DNA of 64,000 nt, from NCBI GenBank assembly GCA_018806985.1, contig JADANN010000020.1:62001-126000 (forward strand). Reading direction: 5' to 3'. Each line of letters opens with the position of its first letter. The stretch's first letter is position 1. Positions 34,740 to 47,556 of the stretch are shown piece after piece. A program made the translations under genes and the position numbers. The notes under the pieces are model-generated. The model worked only from the letters and a program-made list of their open reading frames with translations. It had not been told where the DNA came from and ran no database searches. This DNA comes from Angiostrongylus vasorum. Its lineage: Eukaryota > Nematoda > Chromadorea > Rhabditida > Metastrongylidae.

Positions 34740-36655
34740 TAAGGTGCAGTCATCTATTGGTGAACAGTCGAATTACTCGTTGATCAATGGGACTGCCAAT
34801 GATACAGGTGGCACTAATTTGTATCTTATAATTAGTAGAAAGCTAAGTGACGATCTTCATTTGTAACGCAGTTAGGGTGTTGAATCTTAATGGAATTATT
34901 ATAATTATCTACGCCACACGTCACGGCCTTTGAACAGCTGGGAACAACGCATACACCCTGCGCCCATGTGTTCACCCACCTGAACACTCACCCTAGATCA
35001 TTGCAACGACCACAGTCACTGTGTCCTTTAATCCATAATAGCTTACGTTAAACTTGTCAATTTAGATACCCAGATGACTTGCACTTGTACAACACATGGG
35101 TCCTAACACTCATTGCATTCGTTTGTCCTGAAACCGTCATCTATGGAGGTGGGACGGTTTGTGTGTGGGCGAAAGCGGTGCTTCAGCCTCCTTTGTGGCC
35201 CCCTCCTCGTTAACATCTTCAATGCTGATAGAGCGCGGCTATCCCTGAAACTCTGAACTGATCACGTTGGGATGTCCCAAGGCCGCATTGGATGCCTTAA
35301 TTTTGGATTGGTGGGAAGTTTGCTGCCTTAAGACTTCTTCTAGAAAAGCGCCAATTCTCATTAGCCGATCAACCGATCAAGAGCAACGTAGTGGGCTGGA
35401 TTGTGCAAGTCGGTATTAAGACGGGAAGTTTCATCATGAAAATCCATCTAGTAATTTTTCTGGTAAGCATACTTCTAAGCAACACACGCATCGCTCCCTC
35501 TGGCTTTTCAACAACATTGTGTCATATTAGTTACGTCACAGAAGTATATTTAATCTTTCATCGTGCTTGTATAGTAGTTAATAAATGTATTATATACTTA
35601 ATGGAACACATCTGTTATGAGGTTACTTAAATTACAGTAAGAATCAATATTAGTAACATCATTCTATGAGTCACCCAATAACATACATCGCTCGGTATGC
35701 ATTGAGTGCGACGCATTTGATCGTTCTTTCCAGTACATAGTGTGTTTCCACAAACTGGAGGTATAATTTGGAAAACCATGAGGATCTACAGATTCCTATA
35801 AGATGCACTTCTCTAACCTTACCAAGATGAAAATTTCATTTCCTGGAAACGAGGAAACCTATTTGATTTCATTTTCTTTCATCTCGAACCTCATTTCCAA
35901 TCGTAAATCGCTTAAAAAGCCGCGATATTGTCCGCCGATCCACCACTGTGCAGTGACGCTCTTCAAAGTATCACTAGAAGTTGCTGCGCTAACGAAGGAA
36001 AATTCAAGAATTTTTATTTCCTTTTTCGACCTTATAGGCGATTCGGTTTCAAGCACTTAAAAACTAAAAAGAATATTCTATCAAAGTGACATGCACAGCA
36101 AAGGTGGTAGGGAGAAATCTCCTATTTAAATTTGTAAAATTCTGAACTCCTCTACTACTTCAGTGATCGACACGTTATCTTCAATATTCGAGAAACCACT
36201 ATCTGACGTTATGTATTGAATAAGTTCTATTTCACCAAGTCATCTACGCAGTTTTCAAGAGAGCCGAGTTTCATTAAAAAGTTTTTGCTCAACATTTATT
36301 TCTTGCTTATTTTTTTCTCATGGATACTATGCGGAATACAACCGCAAGAATGGTGAGGTATGATCAGAACTGGGAACGTCAGCTGAGCTTCGAATTCGTC
36401 ATTACATTTACCTGAAGCTCACGTTCCATCAACCACTCTAATCGAGGCCCTCCCTTTCATTTGCTCCCAACTCATTTTTTTTCTTAAACGATGTCATAAG
36501 CTCTAAGGTACTTTTTACTCTAAAAGATTTTCGAAAATAACTGAAGAATATAAACTATCATATTTACGCAAGATTCCACGCCGTTCGTTATCCATTGTGA
36601 ATAGAATATTTTTTACCCATCTTCCTGCAGTTGTGAACTAGTCGCAAATATATTG
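34740..36655. other. Gene-poor interval
   Basis: A somewhat GC-richer anonymous block at 34900-35400 is followed by AT-rich sequence. No exon model could be supported. Confidence 0.25.
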
Positions 36656-36664
36656 ATTTTAATC

Positions 36665-36835
36665 ATAATGCCGCTGAGGTACTTGGTAAACTCCGGACCG
36701 CTGGTTCCCGCTGTGGGTACCGAACACGCTATTACCCTTTCAGGGGGCTAACGCGTTCACTACCATGCCATGCGAGCCTTTCGTTTCGCCTGTCTCTCAG
36801 CCGTGTTATTGACCTATAGGCGCTATCAGCAACAT
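36665..36835 (+). repeat. M1 MITE-like element, partial + copy
   Basis: Matches M1 from TAATGCCGCTGAGG through CTCCGGACCG, CTAACGCGTTCAC and TTCGCCTGTCTCTCAGC, with more divergence than the other copies. Confidence 0.65.
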
Positions 36836-36839
36836 TATG

Positions 36840-38970
36840 AACATTAATTTTGATATTTAACCCATTCGCAAAGAAGTTGTCCTTTTAATAATTATGAGTA
36901 GTTTCTTCATCCCTAAAGTATTTCAGAAGTTTGGAACTTCACAGGTTTATTTAAAAGCTTTACTCTGTCACAGTAACCATAGATACAAAATTTATTTAGT
37001 GTTTTTTTACGTCTAAATATGTGTAGAATTGGAATTTCCAAGGATTTAATAGCAGAGTTGAAGTTTTTAAAATTTCCGGCAAGAACACACTAGCTGCAAA
37101 CGTAAAGTTTGTATCCAAGAACACGGTCAGAAATGTACATCATACGCCTCATAAATCCTGAAATTCACCATGCTAAGACAAGACAACCTTCATCTGCAGT
37201 TATATTTAATAAAATTCACTATGAGCTTCGATATGTTGTTTTGAAATCAGAAAGTGGTCATTTTTTTCTACATTGTGTTGGCCCCAAAGGGGGTTACGTC
37301 GTCGCAATTGTGCTAATCATTCATCTAGTGGCCGTAGTCTCTAAAGACACTCTTAATTTATCACTAGTTATCTGGTCTCCTGCAAACTTGCCTGTTCTGT
37401 GGATAGTTCATAGGCTTACTTGTCATGGTGCTAGATGCCGTGGCTCCAGGTAACTAATGAAGGGTTAAATATCGACCAAAAAGCTTTCGTATACTTGCCA
37501 TGAGACACAGGTAATTGGCGTCGATTGTTGTACTAGAATGATTTATAATTTCCCTATGCACAACCTGTTCATGCGCGCATGGGTCGATGGTTTGTTTGAG
37601 TGTATGCTACCTGGGACCTCTTCATCTATATTATCGAACAGCTACAATCGCGTGGGAATTCTTTCATTAAAAGTAGCAGAAATGGAAGACATACAGATAA
37701 TGCGATGCTGATCGCATCTTGCGATCGGAGTCAATTGAACAACTGTGGTTCGCGACAAGGACAGATAGTGATTTCAATGGTACTCGCGGACATCGCGCGA
37801 TAATTAACGTGACTGGGATTCTGGTTGTTCCAGTAACACAGCTGAGTCAGATCTCGCTCTATTTAGTGCCACAAATCCATAACGAGAAGGGTACAACTAC
37901 ACTAGGCAATGAGAGTGAGCTTAAGTCATCTATCGCTATTCTGATTAAGAGTTCTCTTCATCGCTGCTCATTACCGTTCTAATGCGTTTCTGGAAAATCG
38001 TCAATGTTACTTTTGTTCCTCGGCACATTATAAAAGTTCTTCACCTCATTCAGTCAAAGATGCTGTCATTCGTGGCTCATTTATCTGCATGAGTCACTTG
38101 AACCACTCATTGTGGCTTCCTCGGCTAGTAACAGCACGGTGTTGACTAGGTCGTACAACGACACGCACACGTCCACCATCTCCCGTGCGCATTTCTTTGT
38201 CCGAAGACCCAGCTGACCTCCCACTGAGGTCATTAATCGATCGCCACCCCACCCCCCACATCTGCGTCGTCGCCAACCTCATCCTTTCAACGACCTCCCC
38301 TATCCTCCAGCCATTACTAGAGAATCGATACTGGGAACGCATTAACCTACTCACTGTCAGATGACTCCCGGTTATGTCTAGTGCTAATGCTCAGGCCAAC
38401 AATGTTATAAATTCTGTAGAAGAACACTCCTATAACATTTGTGCTATGAACTTTTTTGCCAAAGAAATTTCAAGGAAGGCTATCCTTATTAGTTATTGAA
38501 TCTTTAACTCTTTAAAAATCAACTCAATGCCATCTACAACTTAGCTGCACCTTAATCTGTGTCTTTATTTTTGGTGCTTTTATTAATGTAACCGTCAAAT
38601 CTTGTAAGGATATTTGAACATTTTCTGTACTTTATGGTGGCTTCATAGATCCGATTTAAAAGCAATTAAGAGGTGACCGTTCCCTGAAATGTGGTGTTCA
38701 GTTGGACCTATATCATCGTTCTTACGCGTTTCCATCGTTTCGTTGCCTCATTAGGGTCGCGAATTCTTAATCTTCTATCTAGATGGTTCACTAGAACATC
38801 AACTCAACTTTGTTTCCTTATGGTATTTCCTTTAAAAACACCATTATTAAGCAGTTTTACTAGTGTGCCAAATGCACGCACTTCATCGCTCACTTGTTCA
38901 CTTCTGGACGAATGGATCATCTGTATTTACCACAAAGAGCAACGGGAACAGATGGCATCCTTAGCAACAA
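36840..38970. other. Gene-poor interval with GC-richer patches
   Basis: A 37109-37453 open frame and a GC-rich patch at 38130-38330 lack splice signals or recognisable domains. They are treated as repeat remnants. Confidence 0.25.
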
Positions 38971-38976
38971 GAGCTT

Positions 38977-39495
38977 TTTTTTGACTTAATCCTACAACCA
39001 TGTTGATTATCTTACAATAATAACAGAACTGATCATATGTGAGGCTCGACTGTATGTGGCGGTTCCGAGTTTTCTAGGAGTCTCGCCAGCAAGTGGTTGC
39101 TCATTCTCAAAGATTTTCGACATCAACGATGACGAAACATGCGATTGCTGTATGCGCATGCATTGTTCTCTTTCAATGCAATTCATTTGAGTCTTAAAAA
39201 TGCATGATATTTACGAATTAGTTACAGATAGCTCTATTTGACTCAATCCTATAAGCTTCTTGATTACCCTACAACATTAATAGATGTGATCTTGTGCTAA
39301 ACTCGATTGTATGTTGCGGTTTGAGTCCTACTGCACTTTCGGCAGTGAGTAATTGCTCATTCAAAGCATTTCGGCTTCAACGATGACGATAGATGGGACT
39401 GGAGGATTGTTGTATGCGCCTGGATTGTTCTCTCTCACTGAGTTCATTTTCAATCCATTTGAGTCTCAACATTGCGTGATATAAACGAACCAGTT
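38977..39495. repeat. Diverged ~257-bp tandem duplication
   Basis: Two units in direct order, at about 38977-39236 and 39234-39495. Shared landmarks: TTGACTTAATCCTA / TTGACTCAATCCTA, CTCGACTGTATG / CTCGATTGTATG, TGTATGCGC..GATTGTTCTC, TTTGAGTCT, and ATATTTACGAA / ATATAAACGAA. No protein-coding pattern is conserved between them. Confidence 0.65.
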
Positions 39496-39553
39496 TCAAT
39501 TAAGCATATGCGTCCGAAAATCGCCTTCAAACGTTTGCTTCGCCCCTAATAGA

Positions 39554-39555
<2 letters not shown>

Positions 39556-39605
<50 letters not shown>

Positions 39606-39634
39606 CATATATGTATGTATATAGACATGTGCGT

Positions 39635-39697
<63 letters not shown>

Positions 39698-39700
39698 GGT
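39556..39700. repeat. Compound (AT)n-(GT)n microsatellite
   Basis: An (AT)n tract of about 42 bp is followed by a short TATG-rich link and a (GT)n tract of about 54 bp. The open frames across it are artefacts. Confidence 0.95.
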
Positions 39701-39739
39701 GTGTGTGAGCCGTGTATATCGCTGCTGCACTGACCATTC

Positions 39740-40625
39740 ATTCATTGCTGTCCACGCCACTCATTTTTACCCCAAGGTTAGCCGTTGGAAACAACGCAAG
39801 CAAATTTATGCTGTTGTTTGTTCAATAAATTTATTCTACTGTGAGTTGCCTTTCGCTTTTCCTTCTATTTTTTTAAAAAAAAGTCATTTAGGATACCTGT
39901 CCACGACATTCTTGTTCATGTTGGCGCTTGACTATTGATACAATTTCACATAGTTTCCACTTAGCTGCTCTTTCATCTATCCACAACGCTAATGAATTGT
40001 GCGATATTGACTAGTAGTTCTTTTAGTTCTTTCAGAACGTCATGAATTTTGCTTGTGTGCTTCGAAAAGTGACGAGTGCTAGTCTCCCTAAATGAATCAT
40101 AGGCGCTACCATCTTCTTAATATTGGAGGATCTGTTCTTTTACGGGTCGATAATCTTCTAATTCCAAACAGTGACCTTTAAATCATGATCTTTTAATCTA
40201 AAAAATGAACAGGGAAGGCGAATGCATCACTATCACATGTGATATGTCAACTTATCTCGGAATGATTTTTTGATCCGCATCTCTATGGCTGGCTCTCAGT
40301 CATCATCTCTCGTGAACAACACACTACTACTCCAAAGACAAGATGGGTGGTTTTTGAAAACTGGCGTGTTTTCATGTGATCAATTAATCTTATTTTCATT
40401 GAGCCACTTGCCTTCCACCATTTGCGTTTCCACGACCTTGAGGTTGAGACGAAGAAACGCAACAAAGGCGTCACTAGACATTCGTTCATATACGCGGTGT
40501 TCTCTTGACATTAAAAAGATTCCATAAAATTGTTGAAAAATAACAAACTGTACCACTGATGTTATTTTTTTTATCACGATCATCTTTTCCTTCGCATTCC
40601 TTCCATTAGTGAAGCTTTCTGGTTC
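39740..40625. other. Upstream of BAR-like gene
   Basis: AT-rich. No defined feature. Confidence 0.25.
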
Positions 40626-40627
40626 CC

Positions 40628-43192
40628 ATGTCTAAGATACTTTTCCGTATTCTATCTTGTTTCCTCTTATTAATCTTTAAATTCGCCGATTCTTCAACTA
40701 AAAATTCCACTCTTCAATCTTTAAAGGAGGGTATTCCCGGATGTTTCGACGACGCTCTGCCGCTGTGCTTGGTCCAGCAGGTTTGTGAATTTGTGACTAC
40801 ATTCTTATTTTTTAATTCTCACTGTTTACTAGTTTCGAAACTTAACATCGAAATTTGTAAGCAAATCTACTCTAAATAGGTGCTTTATTTTCCAGGTGTC
40901 TGTGTGTATGTGTTATTATTATTATTGTTGTCTTTACTGTTGTTGTTATTTTTTTTGTTGTTGTGTTCCTAAGCAAGAACATTTCAGAGGGTGGGAACAC
41001 GCATGGAAGAGATCGTCGCTTGTCAATCACAAGCAAACTTAGCGACATATTCAAAAACGGAGTGGCAAACCTTGATGATGCTCTAGACGACTTCGAAACA
41101 ACAACGTGTGTTCTGAGTGTCTTTATGTTCCAGTTCATACATCTAATCACAATGCTCGATCGATGTCCAGTCATATGTTAAGGAAAGTGATCCCTGCACT
41201 ATTTGCAATCAATTAATTTCAGTAAGCTGACGGAAATGAATGCTGCCATTCAACGTCGTGGAGCGGACCGATTCCATCGTTGGGCGCAGTGTGGAGGAAA
41301 TGAGGCCATTGACGATATAGCGGGAAGAATTCGGGATCTGGTACATTTACACGCTGAACAACAAGTAGTACTCGCTGTGGAAGTGGCTAATTATGTAGAG
41401 GTGAGCTATGAAAATGAGAAGGTGGCTCATAGCAACATTTATGAGCTTGTGAAAGGTGCACAACTGAAAATTTAACCGTAACAAGTTCATGTAGCAGCGT
41501 CAAAGTTATGGGCAATGGTGTTACCTGGGAACACAATGCGTTGATTGAATCTCAATTTATCACGTTTTCTTTTAACTGCGTAAATCTTATTGATTGTCTG
41601 GACTATTTAATGTTGAGTAGTGAATGAAGGTGTCGAAGAGGGGTTTTTTACGATCAGCACACCGTCGTCGGTGTTTTCTTTTTTTAAATAAGACATGCGT
41701 GATTCGTCATCGAGACGCAAATACCATGACATTTACAAGCAGGAATAGATTAGTGGGAGTCTAGCTGCTTGCATTCTATGACTGAAATCTTTATGTGGTT
41801 TCGTAATGAACGTTCCATTCGATAGCAATGAATAAAAAACGTTAGCTGTTGCTTTAGCACCTTCGAATGATGAAAGACGCAGAGTCGGAAGTGAAACAAT
41901 TGGAGAACCAAGTGAATGCGTTGTTGCATAAAGAGAAACGAATCAGGAAGGAACTACGTCGTCTTCAAAATCCAGGATTCTTTTCGAGAAGCAAACCTGG
42001 TGACAGCCTGGTGATACATCACCAACTTCAAGAGGTTAATTAGTAAGATTTGGTATCTATTCTAGTATGAGAACGGTTTTTCTTAGCCCCTCTACGATTT
42101 AAAAGGCGATAAGATCTTGATTTCTGCTCATGTTCCAAAAACGAGCCTGCTGCTCATGCTGATACCGAGATTAAACGCTAGAGGATGCTTGTTTAAGGGG
42201 CGTTCGCCTTCGAATGTTTGAATTCAACGTAGTCCGTCTTATTAATTATTGCTAAGCACTTTTGGCTAGCGTCATTGTATACAGTTTTCCTTTGAAATGA
42301 GACATGAAGAAAATTGGTTTCTGAAATCTACTACTGCCTGTTTCTAGATGGGACTTTGTAAATATGGTCGATGAAGAACTTATGTTTAAGAATACTTTCT
42401 CTATAGATCTAAAGTGTTCTGCGGCAAAATCACGTGGGTGCCTCTTATCCAACCAAATGTGATCTCGTTTCTCTTGTTGCAGGCTATTCAGCAGCGGATG
42501 AAAGCGGAACGTGAACTAGATGCTACTAGAGCTGAGTCTGAAGTAGTTAAAATGTATCGTTTTCGACACGGAATGAAGGTAAGTTACCCTTATTAGCAGC
42601 CCTACTAAAAGCGGCGGTAAAGCCTCACAAGTGAATTTATTGCTCATTACCTAGCTAATAACACGTGATTTAGGGAATTGCTGACTCGTATGTGAGCTAT
42701 AGTGAGCGCGCATACAACATCTTTAGATGTCACAGGTAAATCGCTTCAAATGATCTTTGAAATGGAAAACATTGCGATAAGCTTGTTCATCACAGGGAGA
42801 TTACCGAATTGGTGCCGGCAATAGGGACCGAAGATGTTCGTCAAGTGAAATATGAAGGTGCAGCAATTTCGCGGGATCGCGTTGAGCATCTGCGCCGGTT
42901 CGTGGCATACGTTTCTTAGCATAACACCAGGATTTAATAACAAAGTCATAGTTTAGAAATTTTTAAGTTCAATTTTAAATCTAATATGTTTAGGGCGCTA
43001 GATCCAAGAGCGTTACAGCCAACACCGTCATATCCACATATTCCTCCTGTCTCTCAGTTGTTGGGTCCACCTCTAATGCGAAGAAGGCGTGAACCGCTTC
43101 GGATGGGCTCCGCATGGGAGCCGATACCGCGTGATACTCCACCACCACCATACACATCCACTGCCAACCAGACGTTCACCCCAAATCACTAA
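40628..43192 (+). CDS. BAR-like (Pil1/eisosome-type) protein with PPPY motif
   Basis: Seven well-supported exons: 40988-41105, 41223-41400, 41858-42034, 42483-42578, 42674-42735, 42796-42897 and 42994-43192 (stop TAA). All junction phases agree and give 309 residues. A first exon with the start ATG at 40628, ending near 40730, is phase-compatible but uncertain because it begins with a hydrophobic MSKILFRILSCFLLLIFKF. The protein is a long, highly helical, charged region (RWAQCGGNEAIDDIAGRIRD, EVKQLENQVNALLHKEKRI, QRMKAERELDATRAESEVVK, RFRHGMKGIADSYVSYSERA), then a Pro/Arg-rich tail ending PPPPYTS, a WW-domain ligand. The order (W..G...I.DI, long coiled coil, linker, AE..L..A.AE..V, then a hydrophobic-patterned helix) resembles fungal eisosome Pil1/LSP1 BAR proteins and, less closely, FAM92. 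BAR proteins bind and bend membranes. Family assignment is inference; the gene structure is strong. Confidence 0.7.
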
Positions 43193-44000
43193 TAGCTGTA
43201 TCTGAAGTTACTCCAGTCATCATATCGTTTGTTCGGTTAGAAAAAACCGATTTTAATCACTTATCTTTATCGTTACGGTGAAATACCAGCATCTCCTATT
43301 TATCATCCCAAACCTTTCATCAGTAGTGTGTTTGTATACGTTAGGCTTTTATGTAACATGTTTTTGAGCGCAGTTTGTCACCACTAATGTGTAACTACCG
43401 TCCGTTGCTTTTATGCTGTACAATAGCACTGTTCTGAATCGAGTCGTTGTCTCTCAATTTTTATTGGTGTTTGTGCATAATTGTTACTGTTATTGTGAGG
43501 TCATGGACCTATAATTCATTCCTTTGTTAACTCGTATACCTACGCCATTCCAGCGTCATCTAATGGCGTTATTCGTCATCGATTCTTCAGTACTAGCATG
43601 TGAAGCGTTGGTACTCACTGGTGTGTGTCGGAAGCAAGCATGATTGTATTTTTGACAATGATTGTTTTTGTCACTAGTCCGTCATATGTATGCTTATGAA
43701 CATTCGAAATTTGCTTGAGCAGAATACGAAAAAAGGCTACGCCATGTTTAATTCGTGACAGCATTTGCACGACATCAGAGACGACGAGCCGCAGCTCTTC
43801 TAGGCAACTTCTACTAGAGGCACATCATATTCCGCAACCGCAGTGTGTTTTATATTCTTGTCAGACGGCTCCTAAAGTCACTTGCATTTGCCCAAATACA
43901 AGAATGAAAAATCCATATCCGAAAAGAATATTCGGTACTTTCCTAACAAATTACGTTTCAAACCAAGTTAGATAGAGGAAAGTTGAAGAGTGAAGAAAAC
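43193..44000. other. Intergenic between convergent genes
   Basis: Presumed 3' UTRs of the BAR-like (+) and CDF (-) genes. No other feature seen. Confidence 0.3.
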
Positions 44001-44007
44001 ATTTGGG

Positions 44008-47000
44008 TCACATAAGTGGCAACTCTGCCTAAGTAAACTTTTTAAATGAGTATCTCTCGTCAGATCTTACCTTAGAATATGATTGAGAATGAAATACATA
44101 AGCAGTTTCGACCAAGTCAATTTCTTCTAGTTGGAGTGTTGCTCTTTTCCTAGCTGCTTCAATTGCTTGTGAGCACGACCCTTTCAATTCAGCATATAAC
44201 TGAAACTCATTTCTTTAAGAGATTTCTTGGACATTATGATGTATTTTGGTACTATACAGCTCGTTCTTAGACCGCAAGTGCTAAATCTAATTTGGTTGTC
44301 CGCTAATCGATCATACCATTTTTTTCATTTCCTTCTTTTCATCTTAACAACGTGAAAATAGTAATTGAAGAAACAAAAAGGCCAAATATCACTAAACAGG
44401 CGTGAAATTACTTAGGGAAATAAGAGCTGACAAAGCTACTAATTGTATGGTTTTTTCCTTTTGGAAAGGTAAATATGACGACGACAATGGGATAGATTGA
44501 GAAAAAAAACGTCCATTACATATTACCTCGACGACTATGCCCTGTCCTCGATGATAAGCAATCAGATCGTGCACAGCATTGATATCACCTAGTTCTCTAA
44601 TAACCTTAAAGGTGAACACTTTGTGTGAGCTAAACGATGTTTTGAGCAAAAAAAAATCAGCAGCAAACTTCTCCCACACTAGTAAACATTGCATAGATTT
44701 ATAAGGAAGAACCTCTTGTACTTGATCAGTCTCCGTCGGTTTTGCAACAACTCCGTGAATTTTACTACAATTGGAAAAGAGAATTGGTAACCAGTTCCTG
44801 CATATCGTGAGAAAGATGATCGCTGCTCCAACTATATCCCAGTTCTAAAACATCAGTTTGTAAGATAACTATTCAGTAGCAAAGCAGGCTTTTTCTTTCG
44901 TAAGATTTTGAATGAATTAAAAACCTTATGAAGATATCTAGTTAGCAGGACGAATACGATAGCAGTTGTATTAGTGATCACATCGACACCTTGGTCTCTG
45001 AGTAGAATTCGAATTTGACACACATCTCGTCTACTAAAAGACTTCATCTGAACACTGTAAGTTAGGCTCATATCACTGATTGAAGAACATATTTGAATGT
45101 ACTTCAAATCTGTCAAAAACAAACCCGTGGCGTCATGCAGAAAATTGTATACACCCTTGGTTGTCTTCCTGGATACGAATTTTTTCTTTTCGTTATTTCT
45201 TTTAGAAAGTAGATGTTAAGCAACATTGAATTCATCGGGTAGAATTTTGGGTTTTTCGGCTTCGTCAAAAGGGTCACTGTTTATTTCTTGATCTTTCTTT
45301 GATTAAAAAAAATTCAAAAGAAGGTAGCGTAAAATTGCGAATATTCTAGCCTTTATATTGAACGCTTGGATACTGAAAGAAGAAGTGAGACTAGAGAAAC
45401 GTGTTGAAGTTAGGTTGTGACACAAGAGTAATTGGGCTTTGATGTTTCATTAGACAGATTATTCATCATGGGACAACATTCTCAAATTACTAGGTAAACC
45501 CTTAGGGATAAGATATAGTATAGCGCCATTTTCCTCTCGAACTTCCTTATTATGCATGAATTCACCGAAACAATGAGCCAGTGAAACTTACAAAGTATTC
45601 AAGTCAAGATTTTTAAAGTACATCACAGCTTAGTTAACGCATCACGATCAATTCAGTGTTACCATTTTCTTTCTAATCATCTCACACTCTCCTCAGTGGT
45701 TTTGAAGTGAGTGGATTACTAAGAAGCATACCACCGCTCGATCAGAAGAATGGAGGTGACTAAGAAGCATATTTCCAAGAAGAAAACCGTTGAATGCCGA
45801 ACTGTTTCACTCGCCACAAATCCATTGTATAGAATTATATCGATTTTAACAAGAACAGACGGTTACTACAGAATGAGAGTTAAATGCAAATAAGATTAAG
45901 TAACACCGTTGTGTTTCCTTCCCATCTTACGAATTCTCCACCAAAATAATATCTTTGGAGACAATTTTATGGTCATTCAGCTAATAGAGTAGACATAGGA
46001 GTCTAACAAATTTTAAGACGTTATTCATAAGAAGAAGGTATAGTGGCAATCTAAGAGGGCAACGATTAGGCGCAAAATAGAGAGAGCATTTTCTAATGCC
46101 TCTGAAATGTCTTCAACTTGACTTGTTCTGATAATGTAGCCATTATGTTAACCTGAATTAGTTAGATACATTTTTTTTCAGATGGCTAACAAATCATACG
46201 AATCGTCGTCTGCACAAAAAGTGCCGCGATTCGAGATGAATCTCAGTTACACCCCATCAAATCCTTTTTTGATTCACGATGGTCGGCGGTAGTATTTGGC
46301 GAGGATTTGGGAATTGGTGCTAAGACGAATAAGGGTTCTAAAGTGAAGTAGCGGGCAATCAGTAGTGAAAAGATGTCCTAAAGTCGAAGATGAACTCGTC
46401 AGTGAAACTCACCACCTCTTCAAATGAAGGTTGCAAGGCAACTAAATGAGTTGCTGGGGTACATGCGAAGTTAGACTATCCAACCATATCAAACAATAGA
46501 AATAAAGAAGAAAAAAACCTCAATCTATTCGCTATTTGCGACTATTGAATTCATGGCAATGGTATTCCATAGCATGGTCTTAAATTGGAATAAAAATTCC
46601 TCCACCAATGAAAACTTCAGTCAGCTTCCAGCTGTTTTATTTAGAGTTACTTTAAAAAAGAACTCACATGTAGCATATTCCAAATAGAAATAATTTTAAC
46701 AGAATGTTGAATGCAACAACTAGGATGTCCTCGAGCTCCATATATGGGTCAAATCTGAAATCACCTAGAGTTGAAACAGAAGGATACTCAAAAGACAAGA
46801 GATTATTAAACTGTAGATTATGAATACCTCTTTTCCACAAATCTGTCAATGTCCTGAACAGCGTTGACAACTGCTAAGACAATCATAACAACTGAGGCAA
46901 CTACCTGAAATTCGTTAAAAAGAATTGTACTTATAATAGCTTTAATTACAAATAAAGTAAGAAGGGTTTGGGGTCCACCAATCCCTTAGAAATGCGCCTC

Positions 47001-47556
47001 ACATTTCACTTCACCAAGCATCATAGAAGTGGTTGAATGCATATCTGGCAAATGAAGTAAGTACCTAGGGACTGCGTATGTATGAAACCAGGGTTTCTCT
47101 CATTTCAGACATACGAAGCACAAATTTTCGAAATTAGAGGGAGTGTGGGTGATTAGTTAGGACGATGGATCTAACCAACAGTCATATCTGGGAATTTCTG
47201 ACCACTTCTTTACACGTTCCCTTTCAAATGAAGCAAATAATTCATTTTAAACAATACAATATAGTAGAATACAGCCGAACTAATAAAAATCTTGTTGAGC
47301 CGCAATAAGTTTTAAGCAAGTAAGTGCATACATTTGTAAGTGATTCTGTTGTTCGACCACGTGGATAGTGTTCAGCTTTTAGAACACGTGCCTAAATTTC
47401 ACTAAGATTAATGACGTAGCCCAGTTGTAGAATAAATCAACCGCTAGCTACCTGAATTCTTTGAACTAGAAGAAGAAAGCCGACGAAGACATCGCCGAAG
47501 GTTTCTATCGTTGAGTTAGCAATCGAGAACGATCCTGTGTGATAGGCAGCGATAGC
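44008..47556 (-). CDS. Cation diffusion facilitator (CDF/SLC30-type) transporter, 5' end missing
   Basis: Eight minus-strand exons: 47452-47556, 46828-46904, 46668-46754, 44925-45054, 44713-44844, 44527-44604, 44071-44199 and 44008-44028 (stop TGA). Junction phases are 0,2,2,0,0,0,0 and all agree. They encode about 253 residues. TM2 is STIETFGDVFVGFLLLVQRI, TM3 VVASVVMIVLAVVNAVQ, TM4 ILVVAFNILLKLFLFGICYI. TM5 begins RDQGVDVITNTTAIVFVLLT, resembling the family's DHRNDV.TN motif. TM6 is NWDIVGAAIIFLTICRNW, where the family has W..DP.GA. The cytoplasmic domain has VHDLIAYHRGQGIVVE (family: V.AYH.G....VE) and, at the expected distance, VETAYVFH (family: VERAFVH). CDF proteins move Zn, Mn or similar metals out of the cytosol. 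TM1 and the start codon are not visible between 47557 and the RTE element at 47935. Several metal-site acidic residues look replaced. Confidence 0.8.
45055..46667 (-). other. Large CDF intron (between TM4 and TM5 exons)
   Basis: A 1.6 kb intron. It holds AT-rich sequence and a short GC-richer patch at 46195-46290 open in several frames, probably a repeat fragment. No nested gene was recognised. Confidence 0.4.
46978..47052 (-). repeat. SINE tail-A fragment in CDF intron
   Basis: AAGCATCATAGAAGTGGTTG followed by AATGCATAT matches the SINE tail at about 8705-8735. It is a short fragment only. Confidence 0.5.

Noticed and set aside
37109..37453. 114-codon + strand open frame
   Set aside because: It starts at a non-ATG codon, has no acceptor or donor, and no recognisable domain.
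39496..39938. Open frames over the AT/GT microsatellite
   Set aside because: Simple-repeat artefacts (poly-HT, poly-YI, poly-CV).
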